DNA of 64,000 nt from Paucibacter sp. TC2R-5. Its GTDB lineage: Bacteria > Pseudomonadota > Gammaproteobacteria > Burkholderiales > Burkholderiaceae_C. Location of the stretch: contig NZ_JAJIRQ010000004.1 of assembly GCF_025717605.1 (NCBI RefSeq), positions 256,804 through 320,803 on the forward strand. The letters run 5' to 3'. Below are positions 24,152 through 32,683 of the stretch, in pieces (position 1 is the stretch's first letter; each line of letters begins with the position of its first letter). Position numbers and translations under genes: made by a program. Under the pieces are notes generated by a model. The model saw only the letters and a program-made list of their open reading frames with translations, searched no databases and was not told the origin of the DNA.

Positions 24152-25696
24152 ATGAGGGGGATGAACTTGCTGACAATGTTTGCCGCTTCGGGCGCGCGGC
24201 CAAGCTTGCGCTTCGGGCTCTTGGCCTGGCTGCTCTTGGCCGTGGCCACCGGGGCGCAGGCACAACAGGACCCTGGGCCTAAACCGCTAGCAGCGCCAGC
24301 AGCGGCAGCCGTGGCCGCCCCCGCCGCATCAGCGCCGGCAGCCGTGGTTTCGGCCAGCGCGCGGCGGATTTATGAAGATGCCCGGGCGCAGCTGTTGCAG
24401 ATCCGCACGCTGCTCAAGACGCAGAACAGCCAGGCCTCGGTCGGCTCCGGGTTTTTGGTCAGTGCCGACGGTCATGTGTTGAGCAACTACCACGTCATCA
24501 GCCAGTTCGCGCTGGAACCCGAGCGCTACCGCCTGCGATTTGCCAGCACCGATGGGCAAGAGGGGGCGCTGGAGTTGCTCGACTTTGATGTGCGCCGCGA
24601 TCTGGCTTTGTTGCGCGTGGTGCCGGGCAGCCTGGGCGGCTTGGACCATGGCTTGACCGGGCGCGGCGCCTTGACCTTTCGCCCGGCTGCCATGCCGCTG
24701 GCCAAGGGAGAGCGCATCTACTCGATGGGTAACCCGCATGACATTGCTTTTGCCGTTGTCGAGGGTAATTACAACGGCTTGGTCGAACGCAGCTTTGACC
24801 CGCTGATTTACTTTTCCGGCGGCATCAATCCCGGCATGAGTGGTGGGCCGGTGGTGGACGAAGAGGGTCGCGTGGTCGGCGTCAATGTGTCGGTGATGTC
24901 GTTTGCGCAGCAGATGAGCTTTCTGGTGCCAGGGCAATATGCCCAAGCCTTGCTGGAGCGCGGCCGCAAGGCCAAGCCGGTCACGGCGCCGGCTTGGCCG
25001 CGCTTGCGCGAGCAACTGATGGTGTTTCAAGATGAGTTGACGCAGCGCTTTTTGGCTCAGCCCTGGGCCAGCGCCGGCCATGCGCATTACCAGTTACCTG
25101 TGCCGCAGGAGCAGTTCATGCGCTGCTGGGGGAGGGGCACGCCGGCCGACACCAAGGGGCTGGAGTTCCAGCGCTCGCAATGCCGGATGGAGCATGCGGT
25201 GTTCGTCAATGATGCGATACAGACCGGCTACCTGTCCATGTCTCACGAAGCCTATGACGGCGCCAAGCTCGGCGCGATCCGCTTCGCCAAGCAGTATTCG
25301 GGGAGTTTTCGCAATGAGCGCCTGGGCCGCGAGGACAAGTTCCGCACCGCGCCTTTTTGCAAAGAGGAGTTCATAGAGGGTGGAGCCCCCAGACCCGACG
25401 CTGTGCGCCAGGCCCCCCGAGGGGGTGCGGAGAGCTCGGGGGCGGCCCTTCGCTCTCCTGGAGACGGCCTCCCCCTGCGCGCGGTCGTCTGCCTGCGCGC
25501 CTACCGCAAGCTGGCCGGCCTGCATGACTTGAGCGTGTTGGTCACCACGGTCGACGGGGCCACCGAGGGCGCGCTGGGCCGCTTTGACGCCCGCGGTGTC
25601 AGCTTTGACAACGCCTTGAAATTGAGCGCGCATTACCTGGAGGGCTTCGCGTGGATCAGCAAGAACAAGAACAAAGAATCGCGAGAATTGCGGTAA
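24152..25696 (+). CDS. Trypsin-like serine protease, exported
   Basis: 514 residues. The signal peptide ends at AQA/QQ and is followed by an Ala/Pro-rich linker. The protease domain carries the triad His114 (SNYHVIS), Asp150 (RRDLALL) and Ser230 (NPGMSGGP), the DegP-like form. No PDZ domain follows; instead there is a 250-residue region of unknown fold. Residues about 410-444 are an Arg/Gly/Pro-rich stretch coded by a palindrome-rich insert unlike the rest. The end overlaps the FHA gene by 46 bases, so the two are co-expressed. It probably acts in the periplasm; its targets are not known. Confidence 0.88.
   Translation: MRGMNLLTMFAASGARPSLRFGLLAWLLLAVATGAQAQQDPGPKPLAAPAAAAVAAPAASAPAAVVSASARRIYEDARAQLLQIRTLLKTQNSQASVGSGFLVSADGHVLSNYHVISQFALEPERYRLRFASTDGQEGALELLDFDVRRDLALLRVVPGSLGGLDHGLTGRGALTFRPAAMPLAKGERIYSMGNPHDIAFAVVEGNYNGLVERSFDPLIYFSGGINPGMSGGPVVDEEGRVVGVNVSVMSFAQQMSFLVPGQYAQALLERGRKAKPVTAPAWPRLREQLMVFQDELTQRFLAQPWASAGHAHYQLPVPQEQFMRCWGRGTPADTKGLEFQRSQCRMEHAVFVNDAIQTGYLSMSHEAYDGAKLGAIRFAKQYSGSFRNERLGREDKFRTAPFCKEEFIEGGAPRPDAVRQAPRGGAESSGAALRSPGDGLPLRAVVCLRAYRKLAGLHDLSVLVTTVDGATEGALGRFDARGVSFDNALKLSAHYLEGFAWISKNKNKESRELR
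25379..25483. repeat. Palindrome-rich insert read in frame inside the protease gene
   Basis: 105 bases, exactly 35 codons, with several inverted repeats. CCCCC/GGGGG arms surround 25413-25425, GCCCCC at 25385-25390 pairs with GGGGGC at 25438-25443, and TCTCC-T-GGAGA follows. The composition and low-complexity translation differ from the sequence on both sides. It looks like a short repetitive extragenic element captured in a coding region. I see no second copy in this window. Confidence 0.55.
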
Positions 25697-26673
25697 TCGA
25701 AGTCCTTGGGCGCGACGGCCTGGTGCGCCAGGTTCAGCGCATCACGCGCTGGCCGGCTCGCATTGGCCGCTCCCCCAATTGCGAGGTGGTGCTGGATGAC
25801 ACCCATCTGGCCGCCGAGCACGCGCTGCTTCAATGGAACGAGGGTGGTGCAGCCAGCCTGGTGCTCATGCCGAGTTTGAACGGAGGCTGGCTGGGTGAGC
25901 GGCGCTTGCGGGCGGGTGATGCGGCAGCCCTCAAAGGCAGCGCCACCTTCCAACTCGGCGCCAGCCATCTGCGCTGGCGCAGCAATGCCGAGGCCTTGGC
26001 GCCGGAGCAGCCCATGCAGCAACACCAGCAACGCGCCGCCAAGGTGGCCGGCGCCTGGGTGCCCGCGCTGCTATTGCTGTGGCTGGCCTTGTTGTGGTTT
26101 GACCGCTGGTCCGAACTCAACCCCGGCTCACCGTGGGTTGACTACAGCAGCGCCGTCCTTGGGCCCTTGGTGGTGATCTTGGGCTGGGCTGCGCTATGGT
26201 CCTTGGTGACGCAGTTATTCCAGCATCGCTTTCCTTTTTTCACCCATTTGCGCCGGGCCTTGATCGTCGTGACCGGCTTGCACTTGATCGGCATTGCAAT
26301 GCCGCTGCTGGCTTTTGCGCTGTCCTGGCCGCGCTTGATGGTCCTGGATGCGGTGGTCTTCCCGGCCGGCTTGGCGGCGCTGCTGTGGTGGCATGCCAGC
26401 CTGGTGTGGCCGCGTGCACGGCGCTGGTTGGCGCTCGCGGCGCTGTCGGGCTTGGCGACCTTGCTCGTGCTGACCGTGGCGCCCCGCCAGGAGCAGCAGT
26501 ACTGGTTGGGCCCGGCCTATCTCAGCGCCTTGCCGCCACCTGCGTTGCGCCTCGTGGAGCCCAAGCAGCCGCAAGACTTGATCGAGGCCCTGCGCCCTCT
26601 TGAGGCCGAGTTGGCGCGCCAAGCCAACAAGGACAACGAGTCGCCCAGCACGGAAGGTGGGGGCGAGGAATAG
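25651..26673 (+). CDS. FHA-domain membrane protein
   Basis: 340 residues. The N-terminal forkhead-associated domain (about 10-110) has RIGRSPNCEVVLDDTHLAAEHALL and then SLNGGWLGERRL, the phosphothreonine-binding G-R-S, H and N-G positions. After it come about five hydrophobic helices (about 130-290) and a charged C-terminal tail. It should sit in the inner membrane with the FHA domain in the cytoplasm. The GTG start has GGAGGG in front and lies inside the protease gene's end. No kinase gene is next to it. A signalling link between a cytoplasmic phosphoprotein and the exported protease is inferred. Confidence 0.85.
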   Translation: MDQQEQEQRIARIAVIEVLGRDGLVRQVQRITRWPARIGRSPNCEVVLDDTHLAAEHALLQWNEGGAASLVLMPSLNGGWLGERRLRAGDAAALKGSATFQLGASHLRWRSNAEALAPEQPMQQHQQRAAKVAGAWVPALLLLWLALLWFDRWSELNPGSPWVDYSSAVLGPLVVILGWAALWSLVTQLFQHRFPFFTHLRRALIVVTGLHLIGIAMPLLAFALSWPRLMVLDAVVFPAGLAALLWWHASLVWPRARRWLALAALSGLATLLVLTVAPRQEQQYWLGPAYLSALPPPALRLVEPKQPQDLIEALRPLEAELARQANKDNESPSTEGGGEE

Positions 26674-26692
26674 GCCGCAAGCTTGGTGTCTA

Positions 26693-26712
26693 AGGGCGGC
26701 GAAAGCCGCCCT
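26693..26712. terminator. GAAA-loop hairpin between convergent genes
   Basis: AGGGCGGC-GAAA-GCCGCCCT is a perfect eight-base stem with a GNRA tetraloop, 20 bases after the FHA gene and 25 bases from the end of the convergent RgpF-like gene. There is no T-run on either side; it may act as a weak bidirectional terminator. Confidence 0.45.
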
Positions 26713-26736
26713 CAGCGAGACTGTCGGCGGCGTACT

Positions 26737-27678
26737 TCAGCCGCGTTGAAACAGGCGCACGCCAGGTTGCGGGATAAATTCTGCGGGCACCGCACCGCGA
26801 AGCTGGGCCGTGCCGGCGTATCGGTCCAGGATGCTGGTCTTGATATAAGGAAAGCCGCTTTCAATGAGTTTGTCCCACCTGAGAATGGTGTCGTCCGAAC
26901 TGTGCCGGTCATTTGACAAGGGTGGGAACAAGGCCATGCAGCTCAGGCCATGCTGCTTCAATGTCCCCGTCAGGCGGGTTTCGTAGACATCGATGACCTG
27001 GGATTTGCAGGGCAGGCTGAGCATCCGACTGAACACTCGTTGGGTCACCGGGTTCCTCAGTGCACTTGCGTTCAGAACGAGAAAATAGCTCTGCAAATGA
27101 TGCTGTGGAGCCTGAACCTCGGTAAGCCCCAGTACATCTGCATCAGAGCCACGTGCACGCGCCATCAATTGGTCAAAGTGCTTGGTGTTGAGTGGCCCGA
27201 CGATGCTGTCGTTGATGAGGAACAGACGTGTCCAGTTTTGAGTGTCCTGGCATAAGGCGAACACCTGTGCCCAGGCGGCAAAGTCAAAGCCCACGTTTTC
27301 GCGCAAGTAAACGCCGCTGAGCCTTGCCAGCAACTGCTCCTCCAGCACGACATGCTCCGGCGCGAGCTCAGAATTCAAAATCAAGACGACCTTCAGCCCT
27401 GCACGCAACAGATGGTCCAGATGAACTTCAACATGGTGTTTGAGCTGCGGCTGCGTGGCATGGCTGACGAAGAAACAGACCTCGTTGCTGAGCGTGCTCG
27501 AAAGCGGCTTGAGCGCGTGCAATTGCGCTTGCGAGGCCAGTGGTGCCGAATAGGCCAAGCCTTCTATCGCGGCGTTGAATCTTCTGAGCGAGGCGCTGTG
27601 CTCGCGTCTACGCACATAGGGCAGCATGGCCTTGAAACTGCGGCGCCATTTGCGGAAGGTGTCGTTAAAGTTGCTCAT
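26737..27678 (-). CDS. RgpF-family (rhamnan synthesis F) protein
   Basis: 313 residues. Segments such as RENVGFDFAAWAQVF, RLFLINDSIVGPL, DVLGLTEVQ and HLQSYFLVLNASAL follow the pattern of the rhamnan-synthesis F family, which takes part in polysaccharide chain building. It probably acts on a cell-surface glycan, but no other glycan gene lies nearby. ATG at 27678 was chosen; a GTG two codons earlier overlaps the cysK stop as TAGTG. It is transcribed after cysK and may share its transcript. The acceptor and sugar cannot be read. Confidence 0.75.
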   Translation of the reverse strand: MSNFNDTFRKWRRSFKAMLPYVRRREHSASLRRFNAAIEGLAYSAPLASQAQLHALKPLSSTLSNEVCFFVSHATQPQLKHHVEVHLDHLLRAGLKVVLILNSELAPEHVVLEEQLLARLSGVYLRENVGFDFAAWAQVFALCQDTQNWTRLFLINDSIVGPLNTKHFDQLMARARGSDADVLGLTEVQAPQHHLQSYFLVLNASALRNPVTQRVFSRMLSLPCKSQVIDVYETRLTGTLKQHGLSCMALFPPLSNDRHSSDDTILRWDKLIESGFPYIKTSILDRYAGTAQLRGAVPAEFIPQPGVRLFQRG

Positions 27679-27683
27679 ACTCA

Positions 27684-28601
27684 CTAAACCGGCAAGAAGC
27701 CCTCGATCGACAGATAGCGCTCGCCGGTGTCGTAGTTAAAGCCCAGCACCCGCGCGCCGGCGGGCAGCTCGGCCAGTTTCTTGGCGATGGCGGCCAAGGT
27801 GGCACCGCTGGAGATGCCGACCAGCAAGCCTTCTTGGGCAGCGCTGCGGCGTGCATATTCGCGCGCTTCTTCGGCCTCGACCTGAATCACCCCGTCGAGC
27901 AGGTCGGTGTGCAGATTGGTCGGGATGAAGCCGGCGCCTATGCCCTGGATTGGGTGAGGCGCAGGCGCGCCGCCGCTGATGACTGGCGAGGCGCTGGGCT
28001 CAACTGCAAACACCTTCAAGTTCGGCCAGGCTTTTTTCAGCACTTGCGCGCAGCCGGTGATGTGGCCGCCGGTGCCCACGCCGGTGATCAAGGCGTCCAG
28101 GCCTTCGGGGAAGTCGCGCAGGATTTCTTCCGCCGTGCTGCGCACGTGGACGGCGATATTGGCCGGGTTCTCGAACTGCTGCGGCATCCATGAGCCAGGG
28201 TTTTCGGCCACCAGCTCTTGGGCGCGGGCGATCGCGCCCTTCATGCCTTTTTCGCGCGGGGTCAAATCAAAGCTGGCGCCATAGGCCAGCATCAAACGGC
28301 GGCGCTCGACCGACATGCTGTCCGGCATCACCAGAATCAGCTTATAGCCCTTGACGGCTGCGACCATGGCCAGACCCACGCCGGTATTGCCCGAGGTCGG
28401 TTCGATGATGGTCGCACCCGGCTTGAGCAGGCCGCGCGCTTCGGCGTCCTCCACCATGGCCAGGGCAATACGGTCCTTGATCGAGCCGCCCGGATTGCTG
28501 CGCTCTGACTTGATCCAAACCTGCGCCTGTGCGCCGAACAGGCGCTGCATGCGGATATGCGGGGTGTTGCCGATGGTGGCGAGAACGTTATCAACTTTCA
28601 T
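27684..28601 (-). CDS. cysK: Cysteine synthase A
   Basis: 305 residues, a PLP enzyme of the O-acetylserine sulfhydrylase family. The PLP Lys42 lies in [11 protein letters not shown]. The phosphate/cofactor loops [12 protein letters not shown] and [10 protein letters not shown] are present, as is the C-terminal [10 protein letters not shown]. It makes cysteine from O-acetylserine and sulfide. The ATG at 28601 was chosen because AGGAG lies eight bases upstream; a GTG three codons earlier is too close to that site. It overlaps the end of the small HTH gene by 11 bases. CysM is possible but the length and motifs fit CysK. Confidence 0.93.
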   Translation of the reverse strand: MKVDNVLATIGNTPHIRMQRLFGAQAQVWIKSERSNPGGSIKDRIALAMVEDAEARGLLKPGATIIEPTSGNTGVGLAMVAAVKGYKLILVMPDSMSVERRRLMLAYGASFDLTPREKGMKGAIARAQELVAENPGSWMPQQFENPANIAVHVRSTAEEILRDFPEGLDALITGVGTGGHITGCAQVLKKAWPNLKVFAVEPSASPVISGGAPAPHPIQGIGAGFIPTNLHTDLLDGVIQVEAEEAREYARRSAAQEGLLVGISSGATLAAIAKKLAELPAGARVLGFNYDTGERYLSIEGFLPV

Positions 28602-28890
28602 GGGATTCACTCCTTGGGGATGATGGGTCGCGGCCGAGCAAGTGCCAGCTCGGGTGTTGTTGGGTCAAGAGCTGAAACATGGCAAAGATGGGTCCTGGCA
28701 TATTGCGCGGGTCGCTGGCACTTTCAAGGGCCTGCCAAGTACGCGATTGCAGGCCACCGCGGCTGCCCGGCTGCACCGGGTAAGCCATGAGCTGAGCGGC
28801 TTCAACCTGGCTCAGGCCGGCGGCCAGGCGGGCGGCCTTGAGCTCATCACCGCTGGGTGAGGGCATGTCGATATGGGTGATCTTTGGCAT
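28591..28890 (-). CDS. Small helix-turn-helix protein in front of cysK
   Basis: 99 residues. [22 protein letters not shown] near residues 14-35 has the XRE-type helix-turn-helix spacing, and the remainder ([26 protein letters not shown]) resembles small phage-like or plasmid-like regulators. No ligand domain is present. Its end overlaps the cysK start by 11 bases, so the two are co-translated and it may control cysK or itself. The start ATG is about 50 bases from the rnpB start on the opposite strand. The helix-turn-helix assignment is by pattern only. Confidence 0.72.
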   Translation of the reverse strand: MPKITHIDMPSPSGDELKAARLAAGLSQVEAAQLMAYPVQPGSRGGLQSRTWQALESASDPRNMPGPIFAMFQLLTQQHPSWHLLGRDPSSPRSESHES

Positions 28891-28925
28891 GGCGGGGCTT
28901 AACAAACGAAGCTCGAATCGTAGGC

Positions 28926-28931
28926 GATAAT
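28926..28931 (+). promoter_or_regulatory. -10 box of the rnpB promoter
   Basis: GATAAT lies nine bases before the first base of the RNase P RNA helix P1, the correct distance for transcription to start there. A -35 box is weak: TTAACA is 21 bases upstream. The same gap must also serve the divergent HTH-cysK transcript. Confidence 0.5.
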
Positions 28932-28940
28932 CCTAGTTGT

Positions 28941-29313
28941 GAAGCAAGCTAGACCGCCGCTGGCCCGAGCGTGGAAACATGGGGCTGGAGGAAGGTCCGG
29001 ACTGCATAGAGCGGCGTAGCAGTTAACGGCTGTCCGGCGTGAGCCGAGGATCAGAGCAACAGAGACGAGTCGATCAAACGTGCCGGGTGTCAAAACTCGG
29101 CGGGACCGCAAGCGCAGCCTGCGGGATCGGGTGAAACGGGCAATCTCTACGCGCAGCAACACCAAGTAGGCCAGTATTGATGCGGCTCGCAGAGCTGGCG
29201 GGTAGGTGGCACCGAGCCGGGCAGTGATGCCCGGCCAAGAGGAATGGCGGTCACATCATCCCAGCCCGCAAGGGCATGGATGGTGCACAGAATCCGGCCT
29301 ATCGGCTTGCTTC
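28941..29313 (+). ncRNA. rnpB: RNase P RNA, bacterial type A
   Basis: This is the catalytic RNA of ribonuclease P, which trims tRNA 5' ends. The ends pair as helix P1: GAAGCAAGC at 28941-28949 with GCTTGCTTC at 29305-29313. The conserved core strand GAGGAAGGTCCGGAC begins at 28988 and its partner ACAGAATCCGG lies at 29287-29297, both diagnostic. The length of about 373 bases is normal for type A. The downstream ACTCTTTATTTTT, just after P1, may serve as the termination tract. The convergent oxidoreductase gene's stop codon touches the last two bases of this gene. Confidence 0.95.
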
Positions 29314-30277
29314 ACTCTTTATTTTTGGATGGGTTCAGCAGCGACTCTATGGTCTGCTGCACAGCCAGGGCTTCGGCGTAGCCGGGCAGGCTGTGCGGGC
29401 GGCCTTCGATCATGGCCGCCCATTGATCAAGCTGGTCGATTTGGGCAAGCTGTGCCGGAATTTGAGCCTCGCAGCCGCGCTGCTCAATCTCGCTGAACCA
29501 TTGCTTCAGTTCGAGCTCGCGCTCGCCTGTGCTCCATAGCATGCGGTTTTGGTCATCCATATCGTCGCCAACCTTGCCGCCTACCTTGCCGCTGATGCCT
29601 ACCGCAACGCCGGCGACATCCAAGTCGGCACGCAGCTCGGTTTCGGCGCTGCGCCCGTCTTGGGGGTATGTGGCGACGCTGCTCAGTACCCTGGCCGGAC
29701 CCAAGACGCGCTGCAGCACGAAGATGAAATGCGAGAGCACCTCGCGGGTGAAGCCGCCTTCTGCCCGTTCGCCCAGCCACGCGCCGGCCGCCGCCTGCCA
29801 AGGGCGCGGCCAGCGGGCAAAGCTCACTTCAAGTTCAACCCGGCGCCAGTCCTCGCGCGGCGACGCCAGCAGCAGGCCCAGGCCCTTGGAGGAGGCGAGG
29901 GCAAAGTTGACGGCAGCGCGTTGGCCCTCAAGCGCTATGCGATCGATGCATAGTCGCGCTGCGGCGAAGTCCACCGTCAGCGGCTTCTCGCAAAAAACCG
30001 CCAGCCCGGCGTCAAAGGCCAGCTCCGTCAACGCCATATGCGGGGCCGGCGGCGTCGCGATATAGAGGCTGTGCAGGCCGGGCGCGGCGATCAATTGCGC
30101 GGCGCTGGTGGCTGCCTTCAATTGCGGGTATTGCTGTAGCGTCTTCGCGAGAGCCGCCGGATTGGCGTCCCAGATGAGCGTGGGCTGCAATTGCGGGTGC
30201 GCGGCCAGGCGCGCCAACATGCGCTGCCCCATCACCCCCAGGCCAATCACGCCGACATTCAGTTGCTGATGGTTCAT
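29312..30277 (-). CDS. Gfo/Idh/MocA-family oxidoreductase
   Basis: 321 residues. The N-terminal Rossmann domain has GVIGLGVMGQRMLARL, and the family dinucleotide/active-site stretch is FCEKPLTVD at about residues 95-103. The C-terminal half is the alpha/beta substrate domain. Members oxidise or reduce sugars and related alcohols with NAD(P); the substrate here is not evident. Its stop codon abuts the 3' end of rnpB. It runs divergently from the Bcr/CflA exporter with about 100 bases between. No sugar gene is adjacent. Confidence 0.88.
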   Translation of the reverse strand: MNHQQLNVGVIGLGVMGQRMLARLAAHPQLQPTLIWDANPAALAKTLQQYPQLKAATSAAQLIAAPGLHSLYIATPPAPHMALTELAFDAGLAVFCEKPLTVDFAAARLCIDRIALEGQRAAVNFALASSKGLGLLLASPREDWRRVELEVSFARWPRPWQAAAGAWLGERAEGGFTREVLSHFIFVLQRVLGPARVLSSVATYPQDGRSAETELRADLDVAGVAVGISGKVGGKVGDDMDDQNRMLWSTGERELELKQWFSEIEQRGCEAQIPAQLAQIDQLDQWAAMIEGRPHSLPGYAEALAVQQTIESLLNPSKNKE

Positions 30278-30378
30278 TGATTGTTCGCAGAGCAGGTGCT
30301 TTAGAGGGCGCCAGTTTAGGGTCGCCCTTACACTGAACAGCTGCTCAGAACATTCGCCTTAGTCGCGGCTCATCTTTT

Positions 30379-31584
30379 ATGAATCCAGAAGCCGGTCATT
30401 TGTGGCGCGCCCCGCGTTGGGCCTTGGCTGTGTTGTTGGCCGGCTTGGGCATGATCGGGCCGTTTTCTATCGACACCTATTTGCCTGCCTTTGCCGGCAT
30501 CGCGGCGGCCCTGCACGCCACGCCGGTCGAGATGCAGCAAACGCTGTCGAGCTATCTGTTCGGCTTTGCGCTGATGAATTTGTTCCACGGGGCTTTGTCC
30601 GACAGCTTCGGGCGCCGCCCGGTGGTGCTCTGGGGCATGGCGGTGTTTACGTTGGCTTCGGTCGGCTGCGCCTTGTCGGGCAGCATCGGGCAGTTGGTGT
30701 TCTGGCGCACGGTGCAGGGCATGTCGGCGGGTGCAGGCATGGTGGTGTCGCGCGCCATCATCCGCGATATGTTCCCGCCGTCCGAGGCGCAGCGGGTGAT
30801 GTCGCAGGTGACGATTTTCTTCGGCGTTGCGCCGGCCATCGCGCCGATGATTGGCGGCTTTTTGTTCGTGCATACCGACTGGCACGCAATCTTCTGGTTT
30901 CTTGTCTTGGTTGGGGTGATTCTGTTCGTCGCCAACTGGCGCTTGCTGCCCGAGACCTTGCATGCGGACATGGTGCAGCCCTTTCATGTGCGGCCGCTGC
31001 TGCGCGGCTACTGGCAGCTCTGCTCGAACCGGCGCTTTATCTTGCTGGCGCTGGCCAGCGGCATTCCCTTCAACGGCATGTTTCTTTATGTCTTGGCTGC
31101 GCCGGTATTCGTCGGCGAGCATTTGAAGCTGGCGCCGACGCAGTTCTTCTGGTTTTTCTGCTTCGCCATCGGCGGCATCATGGCGGGTGCATGGTTGAGC
31201 GGCCGGCTGGCCGGCAGGATCAAGCCCAAACAGCAGATCCGGCGCGGCTTCATCATCATGTTTGTGTTCTCCGCGCTCAATGTGAGCTTGAACCTGCTGT
31301 TGCCGCCGAGCCCGTTTTGGGCCTTGCCGGTGATCGGTGCCTTCTCTTTCGGCTGGTCCTTGATGGTGCCGGTGGTGACGCTGCTGGCGCTGGATGAGGT
31401 GCCCGAGCGGCGCGGTATGGCGTCGTCGCTGCAAGCCTGTATTGGCAGCGCTGCCAATGGCGTGGTGGCCGGCGTGGTGGCGCCCTTGGTGATGCATTCC
31501 ACCTTGGCCTTGGCGCTGACCTCGATGGGCCTGATGAGCATAGGGCTGATGGCCTGGCTCGCCGTGAAGCGGCAGCTCAAATAG
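30379..31584 (+). CDS. Bcr/CflA-family drug-efflux MFS transporter
   Basis: 401 residues with 12 predicted membrane helices. The Bcr/CflA pattern is clear: GMIGPFSIDTYLPAF in helix 1, then GALSDSFGRRPVVLWG as the cytoplasmic loop A motif and RTVQGMSAGAGMVVSRAIIRDMF in helix 4. Proteins of this group export bicyclomycin, chloramphenicol or small metabolites by proton antiport. The actual substrate is unknown. It begins on an ATG 102 bases from the divergent oxidoreductase start, with no obvious regulator beside it. Confidence 0.9.
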   Translation: MNPEAGHLWRAPRWALAVLLAGLGMIGPFSIDTYLPAFAGIAAALHATPVEMQQTLSSYLFGFALMNLFHGALSDSFGRRPVVLWGMAVFTLASVGCALSGSIGQLVFWRTVQGMSAGAGMVVSRAIIRDMFPPSEAQRVMSQVTIFFGVAPAIAPMIGGFLFVHTDWHAIFWFLVLVGVILFVANWRLLPETLHADMVQPFHVRPLLRGYWQLCSNRRFILLALASGIPFNGMFLYVLAAPVFVGEHLKLAPTQFFWFFCFAIGGIMAGAWLSGRLAGRIKPKQQIRRGFIIMFVFSALNVSLNLLLPPSPFWALPVIGAFSFGWSLMVPVVTLLALDEVPERRGMASSLQACIGSAANGVVAGVVAPLVMHSTLALALTSMGLMSIGLMAWLAVKRQLK

Positions 31585-31659
31585 GCTTGCCGGCTCAAGT
31601 CTGAGCCAAATCGACCGATGACTAATGCCTCAGAGCGCACCGAGTTGCGGGAGCATGGC

Positions 31660-32673
31660 ATGGCATTTAAATTCAAACAAAAGAGGGCGAGGATGCTAGC
31701 GCAAGCCGGCATCATCGCGCTGGTTTGCTGCGGCATGGGCCCGGTGCGGGCCAATGAGCCCAAGCCCAAGGCGGCGGCTTCTACTGCTGCCAAAGCGGAC
31801 GGTGAAGAGTCTTTGGACGTGCTGCGCCAGCGCTTGGCCGAGCGCTTGAGCAATAAGGCGGAAGCCTCGAGCGGCGCGATGAAGGTCAAGAACGCCGGCG
31901 GCCATGATGAAGGGGGCAAGCCTTCTAAGTCAGGCTCGTCGGCCAAGGGCGCCAAGGCGGCCGAGCCAGCGGCCCATGCGGCCGCAGAGCATGTCCATTG
32001 GGGCTATACCGGCGACGGAGCGCCCGAGCGTTGGGGCGAGCTGAGCCCTGAAAACCGCCAATGTGCGATCGGCACTCGTCAAAGCCCGATCGACATCCGT
32101 GAAGGCATACGTGTCGATCTGGAGAAAATCAATTTCGATTACCGACCGAGCAATTTCGCGGTGCTGGACAACGGCCACACGATTCAAGTCAATGTCGCAC
32201 CCGGCAATGCCTTGCAGGTGATGGGGCGGCGCTTCGAGTTGCTGCAGTTCCATTTCCATCGCCCCAGTGAAGAGCGCATCAACGGCCGTCAATACGATAT
32301 GGTGGCCCATCTGGTGCACAAAGACCCCGATGGCAAGCTCGGCGTGGTGGCGGTCCTGCTGGAGCGCGGGCGTGACCAGGCGCTGATACAGACGATCTGG
32401 AACAACCTGCCGCTGGAAAAGGGCCAGGCCTTGGCCGCGCCCGGCCTGCTCGATCTGAACCAGCTGCTGCCCGAGGATCGCAGCTACTTCACCTATATGG
32501 GCTCATTGACCACGCCGCCTTGTTCCGAAGGCGTGCTCTGGATGGTGATGCGCAGCCCGGTGCAACTGTCGGCGAATCAAATTTCGATCTTCTCGCGCCT
32601 GTATCCGATGAATGCGCGGCCGATTCAGGCCGGCTCCGGGCGTTTGATCAAAGAGTCGTCCGGCGGGCCTTGA
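31660..32673 (+). CDS. Alpha-type carbonic anhydrase, exported, with long linker
   Basis: 337 residues. The signal peptide ends near VRA/NEP. A 90-residue Lys/Ala/Ser/Gly-rich linker follows, then the alpha-carbonic anhydrase domain from about HWGYTGDGAPERWGELS. Zinc ligands are seen as FHFHRPSE and AHLVH, and the sheet segments RQSPIDIR and SLTTPPCSEGV are typical. It should hydrate CO2 in the periplasm. The ATG at 31660 has a GGGAG ribosome site six bases before it; the next one upstream (31618) lacks it. The linker length is unusual for this family and may tether the enzyme away from the membrane. Confidence 0.92.
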   Translation: MAFKFKQKRARMLAQAGIIALVCCGMGPVRANEPKPKAAASTAAKADGEESLDVLRQRLAERLSNKAEASSGAMKVKNAGGHDEGGKPSKSGSSAKGAKAAEPAAHAAAEHVHWGYTGDGAPERWGELSPENRQCAIGTRQSPIDIREGIRVDLEKINFDYRPSNFAVLDNGHTIQVNVAPGNALQVMGRRFELLQFHFHRPSEERINGRQYDMVAHLVHKDPDGKLGVVAVLLERGRDQALIQTIWNNLPLEKGQALAAPGLLDLNQLLPEDRSYFTYMGSLTTPPCSEGVLWMVMRSPVQLSANQISIFSRLYPMNARPIQAGSGRLIKESSGGP

Positions 32674-32683
32674 TCGGATCCCG

